64,000 bases of DNA from Nonomuraea jiangxiensis (GTDB lineage: Bacteria; Actinomycetota; Actinomycetes; Streptosporangiales; Streptosporangiaceae): NCBI RefSeq assembly GCF_900099965.1, contig NZ_FNDJ01000038.1, positions 1-64,000 of the forward strand, in the 5' to 3' direction. How positions within the stretch are numbered: position 1 is the first letter of the stretch; every line of letters starts with the position of its first letter. The notes under the pieces are model-generated. The model was not told the DNA's origin, searched no databases, and was given only the letters and a program-made list of their open reading frames with translations. A program made the translations under genes and the position numbers. Of the stretch, positions 23,088-31,860 are shown piece after piece.

Positions 23088-23441
23088 ATGACCAGTCGCT
23101 CAACGTGGCGGCGTGCTCTGGCCGCCGCCTCGATCGTCTTCGCAACCGTGACACTGACGGAGACGGCCGCCGCCGCCGAACGGACCGCTCCCGTCCCCTA
23201 CTGCCCAGGTGGCTACCTGTGCCTGCTGACCGCCTCCGGTTCCCCGTGGACCGTCCTCGTCGCGGAAGGCGAGAGGCGAAGCTTCCCGGACGGGCTCGCG
23301 GTGCTGGGCGTGGACAATCAGACGCAGCTTAATTACTGCGTCAACGCGAAGCCGTTCAGATACGGCCTGGCCCCCGGACGCGAGACGACCCACTCCCACA
23401 CCGTGCAGTATGTCAGCCCCAGCCAGGTCTGCGTTTTCTGA
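23088..23441 (+). CDS. Secreted small Cys-containing protein, I36-inhibitor-like
   Basis: A 117-residue exported protein. Residues 1-28 form a signal peptide (arginines, then ALAAASIVFATVTLTETAAAA). The mature part has CPGGYLCLLTASG near its start and four Cys in all, a pattern like the beta/gamma-crystallin-type peptidase inhibitor I36 family of actinomycetes; the match is partial. ATG 23088 has GGAAGGAAG seven bases before it. The 231 bp upstream, after the response-regulator gene, contains nothing else I can support. Confidence 0.65.
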   Translation: MTSRSTWRRALAAASIVFATVTLTETAAAAERTAPVPYCPGGYLCLLTASGSPWTVLVAEGERRSFPDGLAVLGVDNQTQLNYCVNAKPFRYGLAPGRETTHSHTVQYVSPSQVCVF

Positions 23442-23456
23442 GTCGTCCGGCCGGCG

Positions 23457-23504
23457 GGCCACGGCGCGTCGGGGCTGATCGTCTCAGGCCTGTGCGCCGT
23501 GGCC
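23457..23504. terminator. Convergent-gene hairpin with long loop
   Basis: GGCCACGGCGC (23457-23467) and GCGCCGTGGCC (23494-23504) form a perfect 11-bp stem with a 26-base loop, between the convergent I36-like gene and the secreted-protein gene of the ribose-type operon. It is likely bidirectional. Confidence 0.6.
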
Positions 23505-23553
23505 GGCGGGTGTTCCAGGGAGCTCGCCGGCTCGCGAGCTCCCCTGCCGCCGC

Positions 23554-24912
23554 TTACTTCTTCGGCACGTAGAGCCGGATGTCGGTCAGGCTCGCGCTGC
23601 CCTCGTAGACGTTGGTGTAGAGGTCGCCGATCACGAAGTAGTCGGGATAGGCAGACCCGGCCGGCCACTGGTCGGGCCAGGTCGTGCTGCCGTTGTTGTC
23701 GTTCTGCACGAGGTCGCCGTTGAAGCGGCCGTCGTACTCTTCCGGTTTGACGTTGTAGTGCCAGATCGGGTTGTTGTCGACGACGAACGGCCGGTGGAAG
23801 CGGATCGTCTTCTTGCCCACCCGGGCGAAGTTGCCGCTCGCCTCCAGCGTGTAACCGGTCTCGTCACGCTCGATCGCGAAGGTGTAGTACTCATCGGGCA
23901 TCAGCTCGGGCTGCAGCTCGGCGGCCGAGGAGAGCTGCTGCTCGGCCTTACCGCCCGAGCAGGTGGTCATGAACCACTGGGAGTTGCCCGCCAGGCCGCC
24001 CCTGCCGGGGCGCCAGTTGGGCATGCCGCTGATCCACATGTTGACCGTGTTGAAGCTGCTGTCGCGGTAGTTGTAGTACTGGCCAGTGTTGGAGTCGCAG
24101 ATGCGGCCGCCGGTGCCGGTGCCGACCCGGTCGGGGTGCTGGGCGAAGGAGTCCATCAGCACCTTGCGGCGATAGTGCCAGAAGTGGTTGTTACGCGGCG
24201 CGGGATCGGCGAAGTCCACGATCGTCATGAAGTGGTAGCCGTTGTAGCCGTAGCGGCCCGCGCGTACGTCCTGCCACTCGCAGTACGGAGAGGACGCGTC
24301 GCCGTTCCAGCCCGGACTGCGCGACCCCTCGCCCCAGGGGTGCTGGGTCTTGCAGCCCTCGGTCGAGTAGCCGTTGATCCGGCCGTCGTACTCGATCGTG
24401 CCGTTGCGCTTGCCGCCGAAGTCGACCGTCTTCAGCTTGTACTCGACCCGGTACCTGTCCGGCAGCGCCTTCGTCGGGCGGAAGATCGCGCCACCCGTGT
24501 GGTCGGGCACCTTGATCTCGGCGACCGGCCCGCCCTTGATCACCTTCCTGCTGATGGAGGGCGGCGACTCGATCACACCGTCCTTGTTCCAGTCGCGCGC
24601 CGACAACGACGCTGTCAGCCAGCCGTCCTTGCCGACCTTGAACTCCTTGCGGTAGGTGTCGAAGGACTCGAACGCCTCGTTCCAGGCCGGCCCGTAGTCG
24701 TTCTGGTACCAGAGACCCGAGTCATCCATGATCGTGTCGAACGGCTTGGCGTACGTCTCCTTGACCCAGGGCGCGTCGCCGAGCGGCTTGGCGAAGTTCT
24801 CCTGGTAGAGCAGCCGCCAGCCGGCTTTGGCCTCGGCCGGCGGGTTGACGGCCAGCGGGGTCAGGGCCACCACAAGAGCAAGTAAGCCACGGGTTGCGAT
24901 TTTTCTGGACAA
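23554..24912 (-). CDS. Large secreted protein, possible jelly-roll carbohydrate-active protein
   Basis: A 452-residue exported protein with a signal peptide (KIATRGLLALVVALTPLAVN...AEA). The mature part is rich in Trp, Tyr, Asp and Asn, with alternating beta-strand patterns (WRLLYQENFAKPLG, RYRVEYKLKTVDFGGKRNGTIEYDGRINGY, FVIGDLYTNVYEGSASLTDIRLYV) that suggest a concanavalin-like (GH16/lyase-like) fold. I cannot place it in a numbered family or identify catalytic residues. It is the last gene of the ribose-type ABC operon, 18 bp after the binding-protein gene. Releasing a sugar for that importer is therefore a reasonable but untested role. Confidence 0.7.
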   Translation of the reverse strand: MSRKIATRGLLALVVALTPLAVNPPAEAKAGWRLLYQENFAKPLGDAPWVKETYAKPFDTIMDDSGLWYQNDYGPAWNEAFESFDTYRKEFKVGKDGWLTASLSARDWNKDGVIESPPSISRKVIKGGPVAEIKVPDHTGGAIFRPTKALPDRYRVEYKLKTVDFGGKRNGTIEYDGRINGYSTEGCKTQHPWGEGSRSPGWNGDASSPYCEWQDVRAGRYGYNGYHFMTIVDFADPAPRNNHFWHYRRKVLMDSFAQHPDRVGTGTGGRICDSNTGQYYNYRDSSFNTVNMWISGMPNWRPGRGGLAGNSQWFMTTCSGGKAEQQLSSAAELQPELMPDEYYTFAIERDETGYTLEASGNFARVGKKTIRFHRPFVVDNNPIWHYNVKPEEYDGRFNGDLVQNDNNGSTTWPDQWPAGSAYPDYFVIGDLYTNVYEGSASLTDIRLYVPKK

Positions 24913-24930
24913 CTCTCCTCCGAGGGGGGA

Positions 24931-25881
24931 TCAGAAGGTGCCGTTGGGGTCGTAGTACTGGGCCGCGTTGTCCTTGGTGACCATGGGCGACGGCACGACC
25001 GTGTCCTTCTCGACCTTCGCGCCGCTGAGGATCTCGACGGCCCGGTCGAGGCCCATGCTGCCGATCTGGTCGGCGTCGTTGAGCCCGGTGACGACGTAGT
25101 TCGTACCGTCCTGGATCGCCTTGAGCGCCTCGTTCTGGCCGTCGACGCCGGCGAGGACGATCTGCTCGGCCTTGCCCGCGTCGGCGATGGCCCGCTGCGC
25201 GCCCAGGCACATGGCGTCGTTCTCGCAGAAGACCGCCTTGAGGTCGCCGTGCTGGGCCAGCAGGCTCTCCATCACCGACAGGCCGCCGTCCGAGCTCCAG
25301 TTGCCGAAGTCCGGGGCCTCGACGAGCGTGATGCCCTGGGTGGTGCCGAGCACCGACTTCAGCCCTTCGGTGCGGGCCAGGCCGATCGAGTTGTCCGCCG
25401 GCCCGCCCTTGATGATGCCGACCTTGCCGCCGTCGGTCAGCCGCTTGGCGAGGAACTGGCCGTCCTGCACGCCGATCGCCTTGTTGTCGGGGCCGATCCA
25501 GCTCGTGTACTCGCCGACGGCGAACTTGCGGTCGACCAGGACGACGGGCTTGCCGGCCTGCTTGATGGCGTTCAGGGCGGCGGGCGCCGACTCCAGCGGG
25601 CCCCCGGAGATGATGATCGCGTCGACGTTCTTGCTGAGCAGATCCTCGATGTTGGCGGCCAGCTTGGCCGCGTCGCCGTTGGCGTCGGTGCTGATGATCT
25701 GGATCTTCCCCTTCTTCTTCGCCTGGGCGGCGATGGCCTTGTCCATGCCGCTGAAGTAGGGGCCGCTGAGCAGGAAGTTGGCGACGCCGATGGTCTGCGT
25801 GCCGTCGTCCTGCCCACCTCCGGACGAGCACGCGGTGAGGCCGAGGCAGCAGGCGAGGAGGAGGATTCGTAATTTCATCAT
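24931..25881 (-). CDS. Ribose-type ABC transporter substrate-binding lipoprotein
   Basis: A 316-residue periplasmic-binding-protein-like lipoprotein of the RbsB/XylF class (PBP type 1, CUT2). Lipobox LTAC-SS (Cys about residue 18); then VANFLLSGPYFSGMDKAI, ISTDANGDAAKLAANIEDLLSKNVDAIIISG, KPVVLVDRKF, KVGIIKGGPADNSIGLARTEGL and VFCENDAMCLGAQRAI, the usual order. ATG 25881 overlaps the permease stop by ATGA; a second ATG follows at once with better ribosome spacing. The ligand is a sugar or sugar-like compound, not identifiable from sequence. Confidence 0.9.
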   Translation of the reverse strand: MMKLRILLLACCLGLTACSSGGGQDDGTQTIGVANFLLSGPYFSGMDKAIAAQAKKKGKIQIISTDANGDAAKLAANIEDLLSKNVDAIIISGGPLESAPAALNAIKQAGKPVVLVDRKFAVGEYTSWIGPDNKAIGVQDGQFLAKRLTDGGKVGIIKGGPADNSIGLARTEGLKSVLGTTQGITLVEAPDFGNWSSDGGLSVMESLLAQHGDLKAVFCENDAMCLGAQRAIADAGKAEQIVLAGVDGQNEALKAIQDGTNYVVTGLNDADQIGSMGLDRAVEILSGAKVEKDTVVPSPMVTKDNAAQYYDPNGTF

Positions 25882-26816
25882 TTTCTCCGGACGAGGATGA
25901 CGACGATGATGATCAGGCCCTTGAGCACCTGCTGCCAGAAGCTCTGCACTCCGTACAGGTTGAGCAGGTTGTTGATGAGAACCAGGACGAGCACGCCGCC
26001 GAACGTCGCCCGCGCCGAGCCGCGGCCGCCCGACAGGGCGGCGCCGCCGATGACGCACGCGGCGATCGCGTCGAGCTCGAAGGCCACGCCGACGCTGGGC
26101 TGCGCGATGCCGACGCGGCTGGCCAGGACCACCCCGGCCAGCCCGGCGCAGGCGCCGCTGATCGCGTACGCGAGGATCACGTGCTTGCGGACGTTGATGC
26201 CGGCCAGGCGCACGGTCTCGGCGTTGCCGCCGATCGCGATGATCGACCGGCCGGCGGGCGTGCGGGACAGGAACACGCCTCCCGCGAGGAAGACCACCGC
26301 CATGATCAGGGTGATGAGCGGGACGGGACCGAGCATGGCGGAGCCGAGCCCGAGGAAGGCCGGGTCGGTCGGGGTGATGGGCACCTCGGAGTAGACGAAC
26401 GCCAGGCCGCGGATCGTGGTGAGCGAGGCCAGCGTCACCACGAACGGCGCGAGCCCGAACCGCGCCACCAGCGCGCCGTTGACCAGCCCGAACGCGATGC
26501 CGGCCAGCACGCCGACGGTCATCGCGACCGGGATGGGCAGCCCCGCGGACAGGCCGGCGGCGAGGATGCCGGTGAAGGCCACCACGGAGCCGACGGACAG
26601 GTCGATGCCGCCGGTGAGGATCACCACCAGCATGCCGAAGGCCAGCAGGCCCGTCGTGACCATCTGCTTGAGCAGGTTGGTGAGGTTGGCCGGGGTGAGG
26701 AAGGTGTCGGAGGTCGTGGCGGCCACCACGACGAGCAGGACGACGACGGCCGCCGAGATCGCCTCGGCTGTGAAGTCCCGCCCTCTCAGGACGAGGCGGG
26801 GGGTGGCGGCGATCAT
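25878..26816 (-). CDS. Ribose-type ABC transporter permease
   Basis: A 312-residue RbsC-like permease with about nine to ten membrane segments. Family landmarks: TPANLTNLLKQMVTTGLLAFGMLVVILTGGIDLSVGSVVAFTGI, FGLAPFVVTLASLTTIRGLAFVYS, GRSIIAIGGNAETVRLAGINV (cytoplasmic coupling loop), and AACVIGGAALSGGRGSARATFGGVLVLVLINNLLNL. It overlaps both the ATPase gene upstream and the binding-protein gene downstream by ATGA. A single permease gene implies a homodimer, as in RbsABC. Confidence 0.92.
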   Translation of the reverse strand: MIAATPRLVLRGRDFTAEAISAAVVVLLVVVAATTSDTFLTPANLTNLLKQMVTTGLLAFGMLVVILTGGIDLSVGSVVAFTGILAAGLSAGLPIPVAMTVGVLAGIAFGLVNGALVARFGLAPFVVTLASLTTIRGLAFVYSEVPITPTDPAFLGLGSAMLGPVPLITLIMAVVFLAGGVFLSRTPAGRSIIAIGGNAETVRLAGINVRKHVILAYAISGACAGLAGVVLASRVGIAQPSVGVAFELDAIAACVIGGAALSGGRGSARATFGGVLVLVLINNLLNLYGVQSFWQQVLKGLIIIVVILVRRK

Positions 26817-28267
26817 GTGAGGGTTCCCATCGAATAGGCGAGGACCTGGTCCTCGCTGGTCTGCTCCGAACGCAACTCGCCGACGATCCGCCCGTGCGCC
26901 ATCACGAGCACGCGGTCGCTCGCTCCGATCACCTCGGTGAGGTCGGAGGAGATGAGCAGTACGGCCACGCCGTCGCGGGCGAGAGCGTCGATCATGCGGT
27001 AGATCTCCACCCGGGTCGCCATGTCCACGCCGCGGGTGGGCTCGTCCAGCAGCAGCACGCGCGGGCTCTTGAGCAGCCACTTGGCCAGCACGGCCTTCTG
27101 CTGGTTCCCGCCGCTCAGATGCTCCACCACCATGGGCGCGCAGCCCTCCGGCTGGATGCCCAGCCGGTCGATCATGCCGCCGATCTGGTCGCGCTGCCTG
27201 GCCAGGTCGATGAGCGGCCCCTTGAGCGTGGTGAGCGCGATGTTGTCGCGCACGGACATGCCGAGCACGAGTCCGCTGCGCTTGCGGTCCTCGGTGACCA
27301 GCGCCAGCCCGGCGGCGATGGCCTCGGCCGGGGAGCCGTACGCGCCGCTGCCCGCACTGGCCGGCTCGGCGCCGAACACGCAGCGGGCCAGTTCGCTGCG
27401 GCCCGACCCGACGAGCCCGAACATGCCCACGACCTCGCCCGCGCGCAGCGTGAACGACACGTCCTCGAACTCGCCGTCCCTGGTGAGCCCGGAGACCTCA
27501 AGCCGGAGATCGCCCGGCTCCGGGCGGCGGTCGGGGTAGATCTGCTCCAGCCGCCTGCCCGCCATGAGCCTGATGAGCTCGTCCTCGCTCGTACGCGCCG
27601 GCTCGGTGGTCTCGATGACCCGGCCGTCCTTGATCACCACGATGGAGTCGGCCAGGTCGAGCACCTCGGCCAGCCGGTGCGAGACGTAGATCACCAGGAC
27701 GCCGCGCTCCCGCAGCCGCCTGATCAGCGCGAACAGCGAGTCGAGGTCGCTGCCCGCGAGCACGGCCGATGGTTCGTCGAGTATCAGCACGCGCGGCTCG
27801 GTCACCAGCGCCTTGGCTATCTCGACCATCTGCTGGCGGGCCACGGTGAGCCGTTCCGCGGACGTGCGCGGGTCGATCGCGCCGAACCCGATCGACTCCA
27901 GCAGCTCGGCGGCCCTGGCGTGCGCGGCGGGCCAGTCGATGAGGCCGCGCCGCCGGGGGAAGTCCCCCATCAGCAGGTTCTCGGTGACCGACAGTCCGGG
28001 CACCAGCGTCAGCTCCTGGTAGACGGTCCTGATGCCCCGCTCGTGCGCGTCGTGCGGGGAGCGCAGCCCGACGCGCTCGCCGTCGATCCACATCTCCCCC
28101 GCGCTCATCGGCTGGGCCCCGGCCAGGATCTTGATCAGTGTCGACTTGCCCGCCCCGTTGGCCCCCACCACGGCCAGCACCTCGCCGAAGCGCCCCTCCA
28201 GGTCGATCCCGTGGAGCACCCCGACGCCCGCGTAGTCCTTGGTGACGCCGCGCAGCACGAGGCTCAT
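26813..28267 (-). CDS. Ribose-type ABC transporter ATPase (RbsA-like, two domains)
   Basis: A 484-residue tandem ATPase. The first domain has Walker A GANGAGKST (~36-44) and Walker B VLILDEPSAVL, but its signature reads LTVARQQMVE. The second domain has a degenerate Walker A (GLVGSGRSE), an intact signature LSGGNQQK and Walker B VLLLDEPTRGVD, as usual for the CUT2 family. Overlaps with the ALDH gene (28264-28267) and the permease gene are both four bases, so the five-gene operon is tightly coupled. Confidence 0.92.
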   Translation of the reverse strand: MSLVLRGVTKDYAGVGVLHGIDLEGRFGEVLAVVGANGAGKSTLIKILAGAQPMSAGEMWIDGERVGLRSPHDAHERGIRTVYQELTLVPGLSVTENLLMGDFPRRRGLIDWPAAHARAAELLESIGFGAIDPRTSAERLTVARQQMVEIAKALVTEPRVLILDEPSAVLAGSDLDSLFALIRRLRERGVLVIYVSHRLAEVLDLADSIVVIKDGRVIETTEPARTSEDELIRLMAGRRLEQIYPDRRPEPGDLRLEVSGLTRDGEFEDVSFTLRAGEVVGMFGLVGSGRSELARCVFGAEPASAGSGAYGSPAEAIAAGLALVTEDRKRSGLVLGMSVRDNIALTTLKGPLIDLARQRDQIGGMIDRLGIQPEGCAPMVVEHLSGGNQQKAVLAKWLLKSPRVLLLDEPTRGVDMATRVEIYRMIDALARDGVAVLLISSDLTEVIGASDRVLVMAHGRIVGELRSEQTSEDQVLAYSMGTLT

Positions 28268-29649
28268 TGGAACGCCTCCATGACGATGACCGTCTTCTGG
28301 CGGGTGAACTCCAGCGCCGTGTCGTGCACGCCCTCCCGATGGCCCCCGGTGTCCTTCGTGCCGCCGAACGGCAGGTTCTCGGCCCGCAGCGCGGTGGACC
28401 CGTTGATCACCACGCCGCCGACGTCGAGCTTGCTCGCGATCGTGAACGCGCGGGAGATGTCGCGGGTGAAGACCGCCGCCTGCAGCCCGTACGGCGAGGC
28501 GTTGGCCAGCCGCACCGCCTCCATCGGGTCGGTGAACGAGGCCACGGGGGCGACCGGCCCGAAGATCTCCTCGCCGAACGCCGCGCTGGAGACCGGCACG
28601 TCGGACAGCACGACCGGGTCGTAGAACGCCCCCCTCCTGCCCCCGCCGGTGACCAGCCTGGCCCCGTCGGAGACAAGCTGGCGCACGGCCGTCTCGACCC
28701 GCTCGGCCGCCTCCTCCGAGATCAGCGGGCCGACGTCGGTCGTTTCCAGCAGCTGGTCGCCGACGGTGAGATTGCGGGTCTCCTCCAGCAGCGCCGCCAC
28801 GAACTCCCCGTGGACGGCCCGATCGGCGTAGACGCGCTTGACGGCGCAGCAGATCTGCCCGTTGCCCCTGGCCAGGCGGCCCAGCACGACGGCGCGGGCG
28901 GCCTGGGCCAGGTCGGCGTCGGCGCAGACGATCAGGGCGTCATTGCCGCCGAGCTCCAGGAAGACCTTCTTCAGCGTGTCCGCGCCGCGCCTGGCCAGCT
29001 CCCTGCCGGCCACCGTGCTGCCGGTCAGCGACACGGCCGCGATCCCGGGCAGCTCGGCGAGCAGCTGCGACACGCGTACGCCGCCGGTGACCACCTGGTG
29101 GGCGTTCTGCGGCGCGCCCGCCTTCGCGACCAGCTCGGCCACGCGGAGCACGGCGAGCGGGCAGCGCGAGGGCGGCTGCACGACCACGGCGTTGCCCGCG
29201 GCCAGCGCGGCGGCGGCCTTGTGCGCGTAGAGTTCCACGGGATAGTTGAAGGGCACGATGGCCGCCACGACACCGAGTGGCTCGCGCATGGTCACCGCGA
29301 GGTGCCGCTCCAGCCCCGGCACCGCGTCCAGCGGGATCTGCCTGCCGAACAACCGGGTCGCCTCGCCCGCGTAGCCGCGGAAGATGCGCACGGCGGCCGC
29401 CACCTCCCCCCGCGTCTGCAGGATGGGCTTGCCGTTCTCGGCGGCCAGCAGCCGCGCCAGGCTCTCCGACTCCGCATCCACGAGGTCCGCCACCCGCCGC
29501 AGCAAGGACTCGCGTTCGTACGCGGGTAAACGGGCCATCTCCCGCTGGCCGGCCTGCGCGGTCTCCACCACGCTCGCCACGCGTTCCTCGGTGAACGACT
29601 CGGCCTCGCCGAGTAACTCGCCGGTGCCGGGGTTACGGACTTCGATCAT
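28264..29649 (-). CDS. Aldehyde dehydrogenase
   Basis: A 461-residue NAD(P)-dependent aldehyde dehydrogenase. Catalytic Cys lies in RGNGQICCAVKRV (one of two adjacent Cys near residue 270), general-base Glu in FLELGGND, cofactor segments IVPFNYPVELYAHKAAAALAAGN and LTGSTVAGRELA, and the C-terminal EEIFGPVAPVASF. Length is typical of the lactaldehyde/glycolaldehyde/succinate-semialdehyde group. As first gene of the ribose-type importer operon it probably oxidises an aldehyde formed from the imported sugar. Its ATG at 29649 faces the GntR regulator across 433 bp. Confidence 0.9.
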   Translation of the reverse strand: MIEVRNPGTGELLGEAESFTEERVASVVETAQAGQREMARLPAYERESLLRRVADLVDAESESLARLLAAENGKPILQTRGEVAAAVRIFRGYAGEATRLFGRQIPLDAVPGLERHLAVTMREPLGVVAAIVPFNYPVELYAHKAAAALAAGNAVVVQPPSRCPLAVLRVAELVAKAGAPQNAHQVVTGGVRVSQLLAELPGIAAVSLTGSTVAGRELARRGADTLKKVFLELGGNDALIVCADADLAQAARAVVLGRLARGNGQICCAVKRVYADRAVHGEFVAALLEETRNLTVGDQLLETTDVGPLISEEAAERVETAVRQLVSDGARLVTGGGRRGAFYDPVVLSDVPVSSAAFGEEIFGPVAPVASFTDPMEAVRLANASPYGLQAAVFTRDISRAFTIASKLDVGGVVINGSTALRAENLPFGGTKDTGGHREGVHDTALEFTRQKTVIVMEAFQ

Positions 29650-29685
29650 GTAGGTGCCCCCTGTTACAACAACATGGACGCAACT

Positions 29686-29695
29686 TGTAATTACA
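29686..29695. promoter_or_regulatory. Candidate GntR operator (TGTAATTACA) and divergent intergenic region
   Basis: The perfect 10-bp palindrome TGTAATTACA lies 37 bp upstream of the aldehyde dehydrogenase ATG, with a related TGTTACA half-site at 29662. AT-rich symmetric sites like this are typical of GntR-family regulators, and a GntR/UTRA gene diverges from this region. The rest of 29650-30082 is GC-rich, contains no gene I can support on either strand, and holds the start region of the GntR gene. Confidence 0.45.
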
Positions 29696-30082
29696 GGATG
29701 CTAGGATGTTAGGCAAGAGGCAGCGGCTCGCGATGTCTGGAGTCGGGGCGGCGATGTTCGGCGACGACGGTTCCCTCGCGAGCGGCGGTCACCGCGCGCC
29801 ATCCCACCGCGCACGGGCCGACCGGGCGCCTTACGGCCGACCTTTCCGACGCGGCCACGCCCCTGTTCGACGTCCTCGCCGCGCCGCGGCTACATTGCGC
29901 AGGAGCACCGCCTCCGCCGGCGGCGCCGGGCCGGCGATGGAACGCTCCCCCGATCGGCCGGGCTCGCCGGTCGGCGACACCGCGCGTTCCCCCGGGAGAC
30001 CGTCGTGCGGCGTCCACGGGAACCCGATCGGCGAGGAGTCGTTCGCCCGGCTTGACATGATCACTCACACATCAGGGGAGTC

Positions 30083-30874
30083 ATGACGCGACAACGACTG
30101 GATCGGGAGTCGTTCGTCCCGATGTACTACCAGCTTCAGCAGGCCCTCATCCAGGACATGGACGCGGGAATGCACCGCCCGGGCGACCGCCTGCCCAGCG
30201 AGAGCGAGCTCTGCGACTCGTACGGCGTGTCGAGGACCGTGGTCAGGCAGGCGCTGCGCGAGCTGGAGATCAGCGGGCGCATCGTGCGCAGGAAGGGGCA
30301 GGGGTCGTTCGTGGCGCTGCCCAAGACCTCCGAGCTCCTGGTCCAGTCGCTCACCGGCCTCCACGAGGACGTCACCTCGCGCGGCGGCACCATGCGCAGC
30401 GACGTGCGCCGCCTTGAGCGGGTCCCCGCCACGCCGGAGGTCGCCGCCGAACTGGGGATCGCCCCGGGCGACCCGGTCATCGTCCTCGACCGGTTGAGGT
30501 TCGTGAACGAGGTCCCGTGGGTGACGGTGGTGACGTACCTGCCGTACGCGTTGTGCCCCCGGCTGCTGGAGGAGGATCTGACCCAGCAGTCGCTGTACGC
30601 GCTGCTGGAGGACGGTTACGGGGTCGAGATCTCCTGGGGCCGGCGGCGCGTGGAGGCCGTGCCCGCTCCCGCGGCGGTGGCACGGGCGCTGGAGATCCGC
30701 CGCGGCAGCCCGATCCTCCTGCTGTCCAGCACGTCGTACGCGCCGGACGGCCGGCCGGTCGAATACTTCGTCGCCTCGCACCGAGGCGATCTGAGCCGCT
30801 TCGAGGTGCGTCTCGAACGGCGCAAGGGCGCGCCGTACAACCCGCTTCTCACCTTGCAGTCCGCCGACACCTGA
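30083..30874 (+). CDS. GntR-family regulator with UTRA domain
   Basis: A 263-residue HutC/FarR-type GntR regulator. The winged HTH covers residues ~12-80 (VPMYYQLQQALIQDMDAG, RPGDRLPSESELCDSYGVSRTVVRQALRELEISGRIVRRKGQGSFVA). The UTRA effector domain covers ~95-255 (VIVLDRLRFVNEVPWVTVVTYLP, LLEDGYGVEISWGRRRVEAVPA, GSPILLLSSTSYAPDGRPVEYFVASHRGD). UTRA proteins commonly sense phosphorylated sugars or small acids. It diverges from the ribose-type importer/aldehyde dehydrogenase operon and is its probable regulator. Confidence 0.9.
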   Translation: MTRQRLDRESFVPMYYQLQQALIQDMDAGMHRPGDRLPSESELCDSYGVSRTVVRQALRELEISGRIVRRKGQGSFVALPKTSELLVQSLTGLHEDVTSRGGTMRSDVRRLERVPATPEVAAELGIAPGDPVIVLDRLRFVNEVPWVTVVTYLPYALCPRLLEEDLTQQSLYALLEDGYGVEISWGRRRVEAVPAPAAVARALEIRRGSPILLLSSTSYAPDGRPVEYFVASHRGDLSRFEVRLERRKGAPYNPLLTLQSADT

Positions 30875-30882
30875 GGCGTTCC

Positions 30883-30912
30883 GCCGGCGGGTGCTCCCGG
30901 GCGCACGCCGGC
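30883..30912. terminator. Imperfect hairpin after GntR gene
   Basis: GCCGGCGGGTGC and GCACGCCGGC pair with a two-base bulge over a short C/G loop, between the GntR gene and the leftward small acidic-protein gene. No U tract. Confidence 0.45.
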
Positions 30913-30962
30913 CACCGGGCACAGGTCTGCCGGGCAGACGGCGGTGCGCCTGTGGGACGAGG

Positions 30963-31175
30963 TCAGCCGGTGGGCCCGGCGTCGATGCGGATGACGTCCT
31001 CCTCCTCGTCCTCGGGCTCTTCCTCCGGCTGTGGCTCGTCCAGGGCCTCCGGCGGGTCGGCCGGGATCGGGCGGCGGGTTCGCGGTGTCACGACACCCGC
31101 ACGTTCCGCGACGACGTCGCTCTCCCCGTTGACCCGCCCTACCGCCGCTGGCAGCTCTTCGGGCTTTCTGGTCAT
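30963..31175 (-). CDS. Small acidic-tailed hypothetical protein
   Basis: A possible 70-residue protein, starting at ATG 31175, with a mixed-charge N-terminal half (TRKPEELPAAVGRVNGESD) and a very acidic C-terminal third (PQPEEEPEDEEEDVIRIDAG). No family recognised. The composition is that of a disordered protein, and the ribosome site is weak (AGGTG 8-12 bases upstream). It could be a chance open frame; the low Arg and structured acidic tail, unlike shadow frames in GC-rich DNA, argue mildly for it. Confidence 0.4.
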   Translation of the reverse strand: MTRKPEELPAAVGRVNGESDVVAERAGVVTPRTRRPIPADPPEALDEPQPEEEPEDEEEDVIRIDAGPTG

Positions 31176-31243
31176 ACTCACGCACCTGCCCCGACGCCAC
31201 CATCCGAACCGCTTGTCACGGGTCCGATGCGGCAGGCGGCCGG

Positions 31244-31855
31244 TCAGCGGGCGAGGGCGCGTTCCAAGGCGTCGAACGTCAGGTTGACCCGGGCGACGTA
31301 CTCCTCCTGAAGGCCGGCCGCCGCCTCCCCGGCCAGCACCCGCGCCGCGATCGACCCGTACGCCGCCCGGCACCCGGCCACGATCAACGCCGCGCTCAGC
31401 CACGGGTCGGGATCGTCGCCCCACTCGGCGATCAACGACGCCAGCAGGTCCTCCGCCTCCTCGACCGTCTCGCGCAGCCGCGCCCGCAGCGCCGGGGAGT
31501 CGAGGATGACCCCCCAGAACAGCCGGAATCTGTCGTCCATCCCGCCCAGCGGGTGCCCTTCGGCGATGTGCCGCAGGAGCGTCGCGCGCAGCGCCCCGAG
31601 CACGGACGTCCCGCCGGGCCGGTCCCGGACGGTCACGGTGAGCAGCTCGGCCAGCTCGGGCAGCCGGTCGAAGAAGATGTCCTCCTTGCGGGGGAAGTGG
31701 TTGAACACCGTGACCTTGGACACGTCGGCGGCCTCGGCGATCTCGCCGATCGTCACGTTGTCGAAGCCGCGCTCCATGAACAGCAGCGTTCCGAGATCGG
31801 AGATGCGGCGGCGGGTCTCGGCCTTCTTGCGCTCGCGCCGTGATGAGGACTCCAC
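31244..31855 (-). CDS. TetR-family regulator
   Basis: A 203-residue TetR/AcrR-type repressor. The DNA-binding region covers residues ~8-55 (KKAETRRRISDLGTLLFMERGFDNVTIGEIAEAADVSKVTVFNHFPRKEDIFFD). The remaining helical domain binds an unknown ligand. The start is GTG 31855 and has no recognisable ribosome site, so translation may be leaderless. It diverges from the FAD monooxygenase across 46 bp that contain a concentric dyad, and almost certainly represses that gene and itself. Confidence 0.9.
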   Translation of the reverse strand: MESSSRRERKKAETRRRISDLGTLLFMERGFDNVTIGEIAEAADVSKVTVFNHFPRKEDIFFDRLPELAELLTVTVRDRPGGTSVLGALRATLLRHIAEGHPLGGMDDRFRLFWGVILDSPALRARLRETVEEAEDLLASLIAEWGDDPDPWLSAALIVAGCRAAYGSIAARVLAGEAAAGLQEEYVARVNLTFDALERALAR

Positions 31856-31860
31856 AAGGT

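Noticed and set aside
29706..30086. Open frames of about 120 codons on both strands in the gap before the GntR gene
   Set aside because: Composition is Arg/Pro/Gly-rich in all frames, without ribosome sites or similarity; the region is better read as a long divergent regulatory gap.
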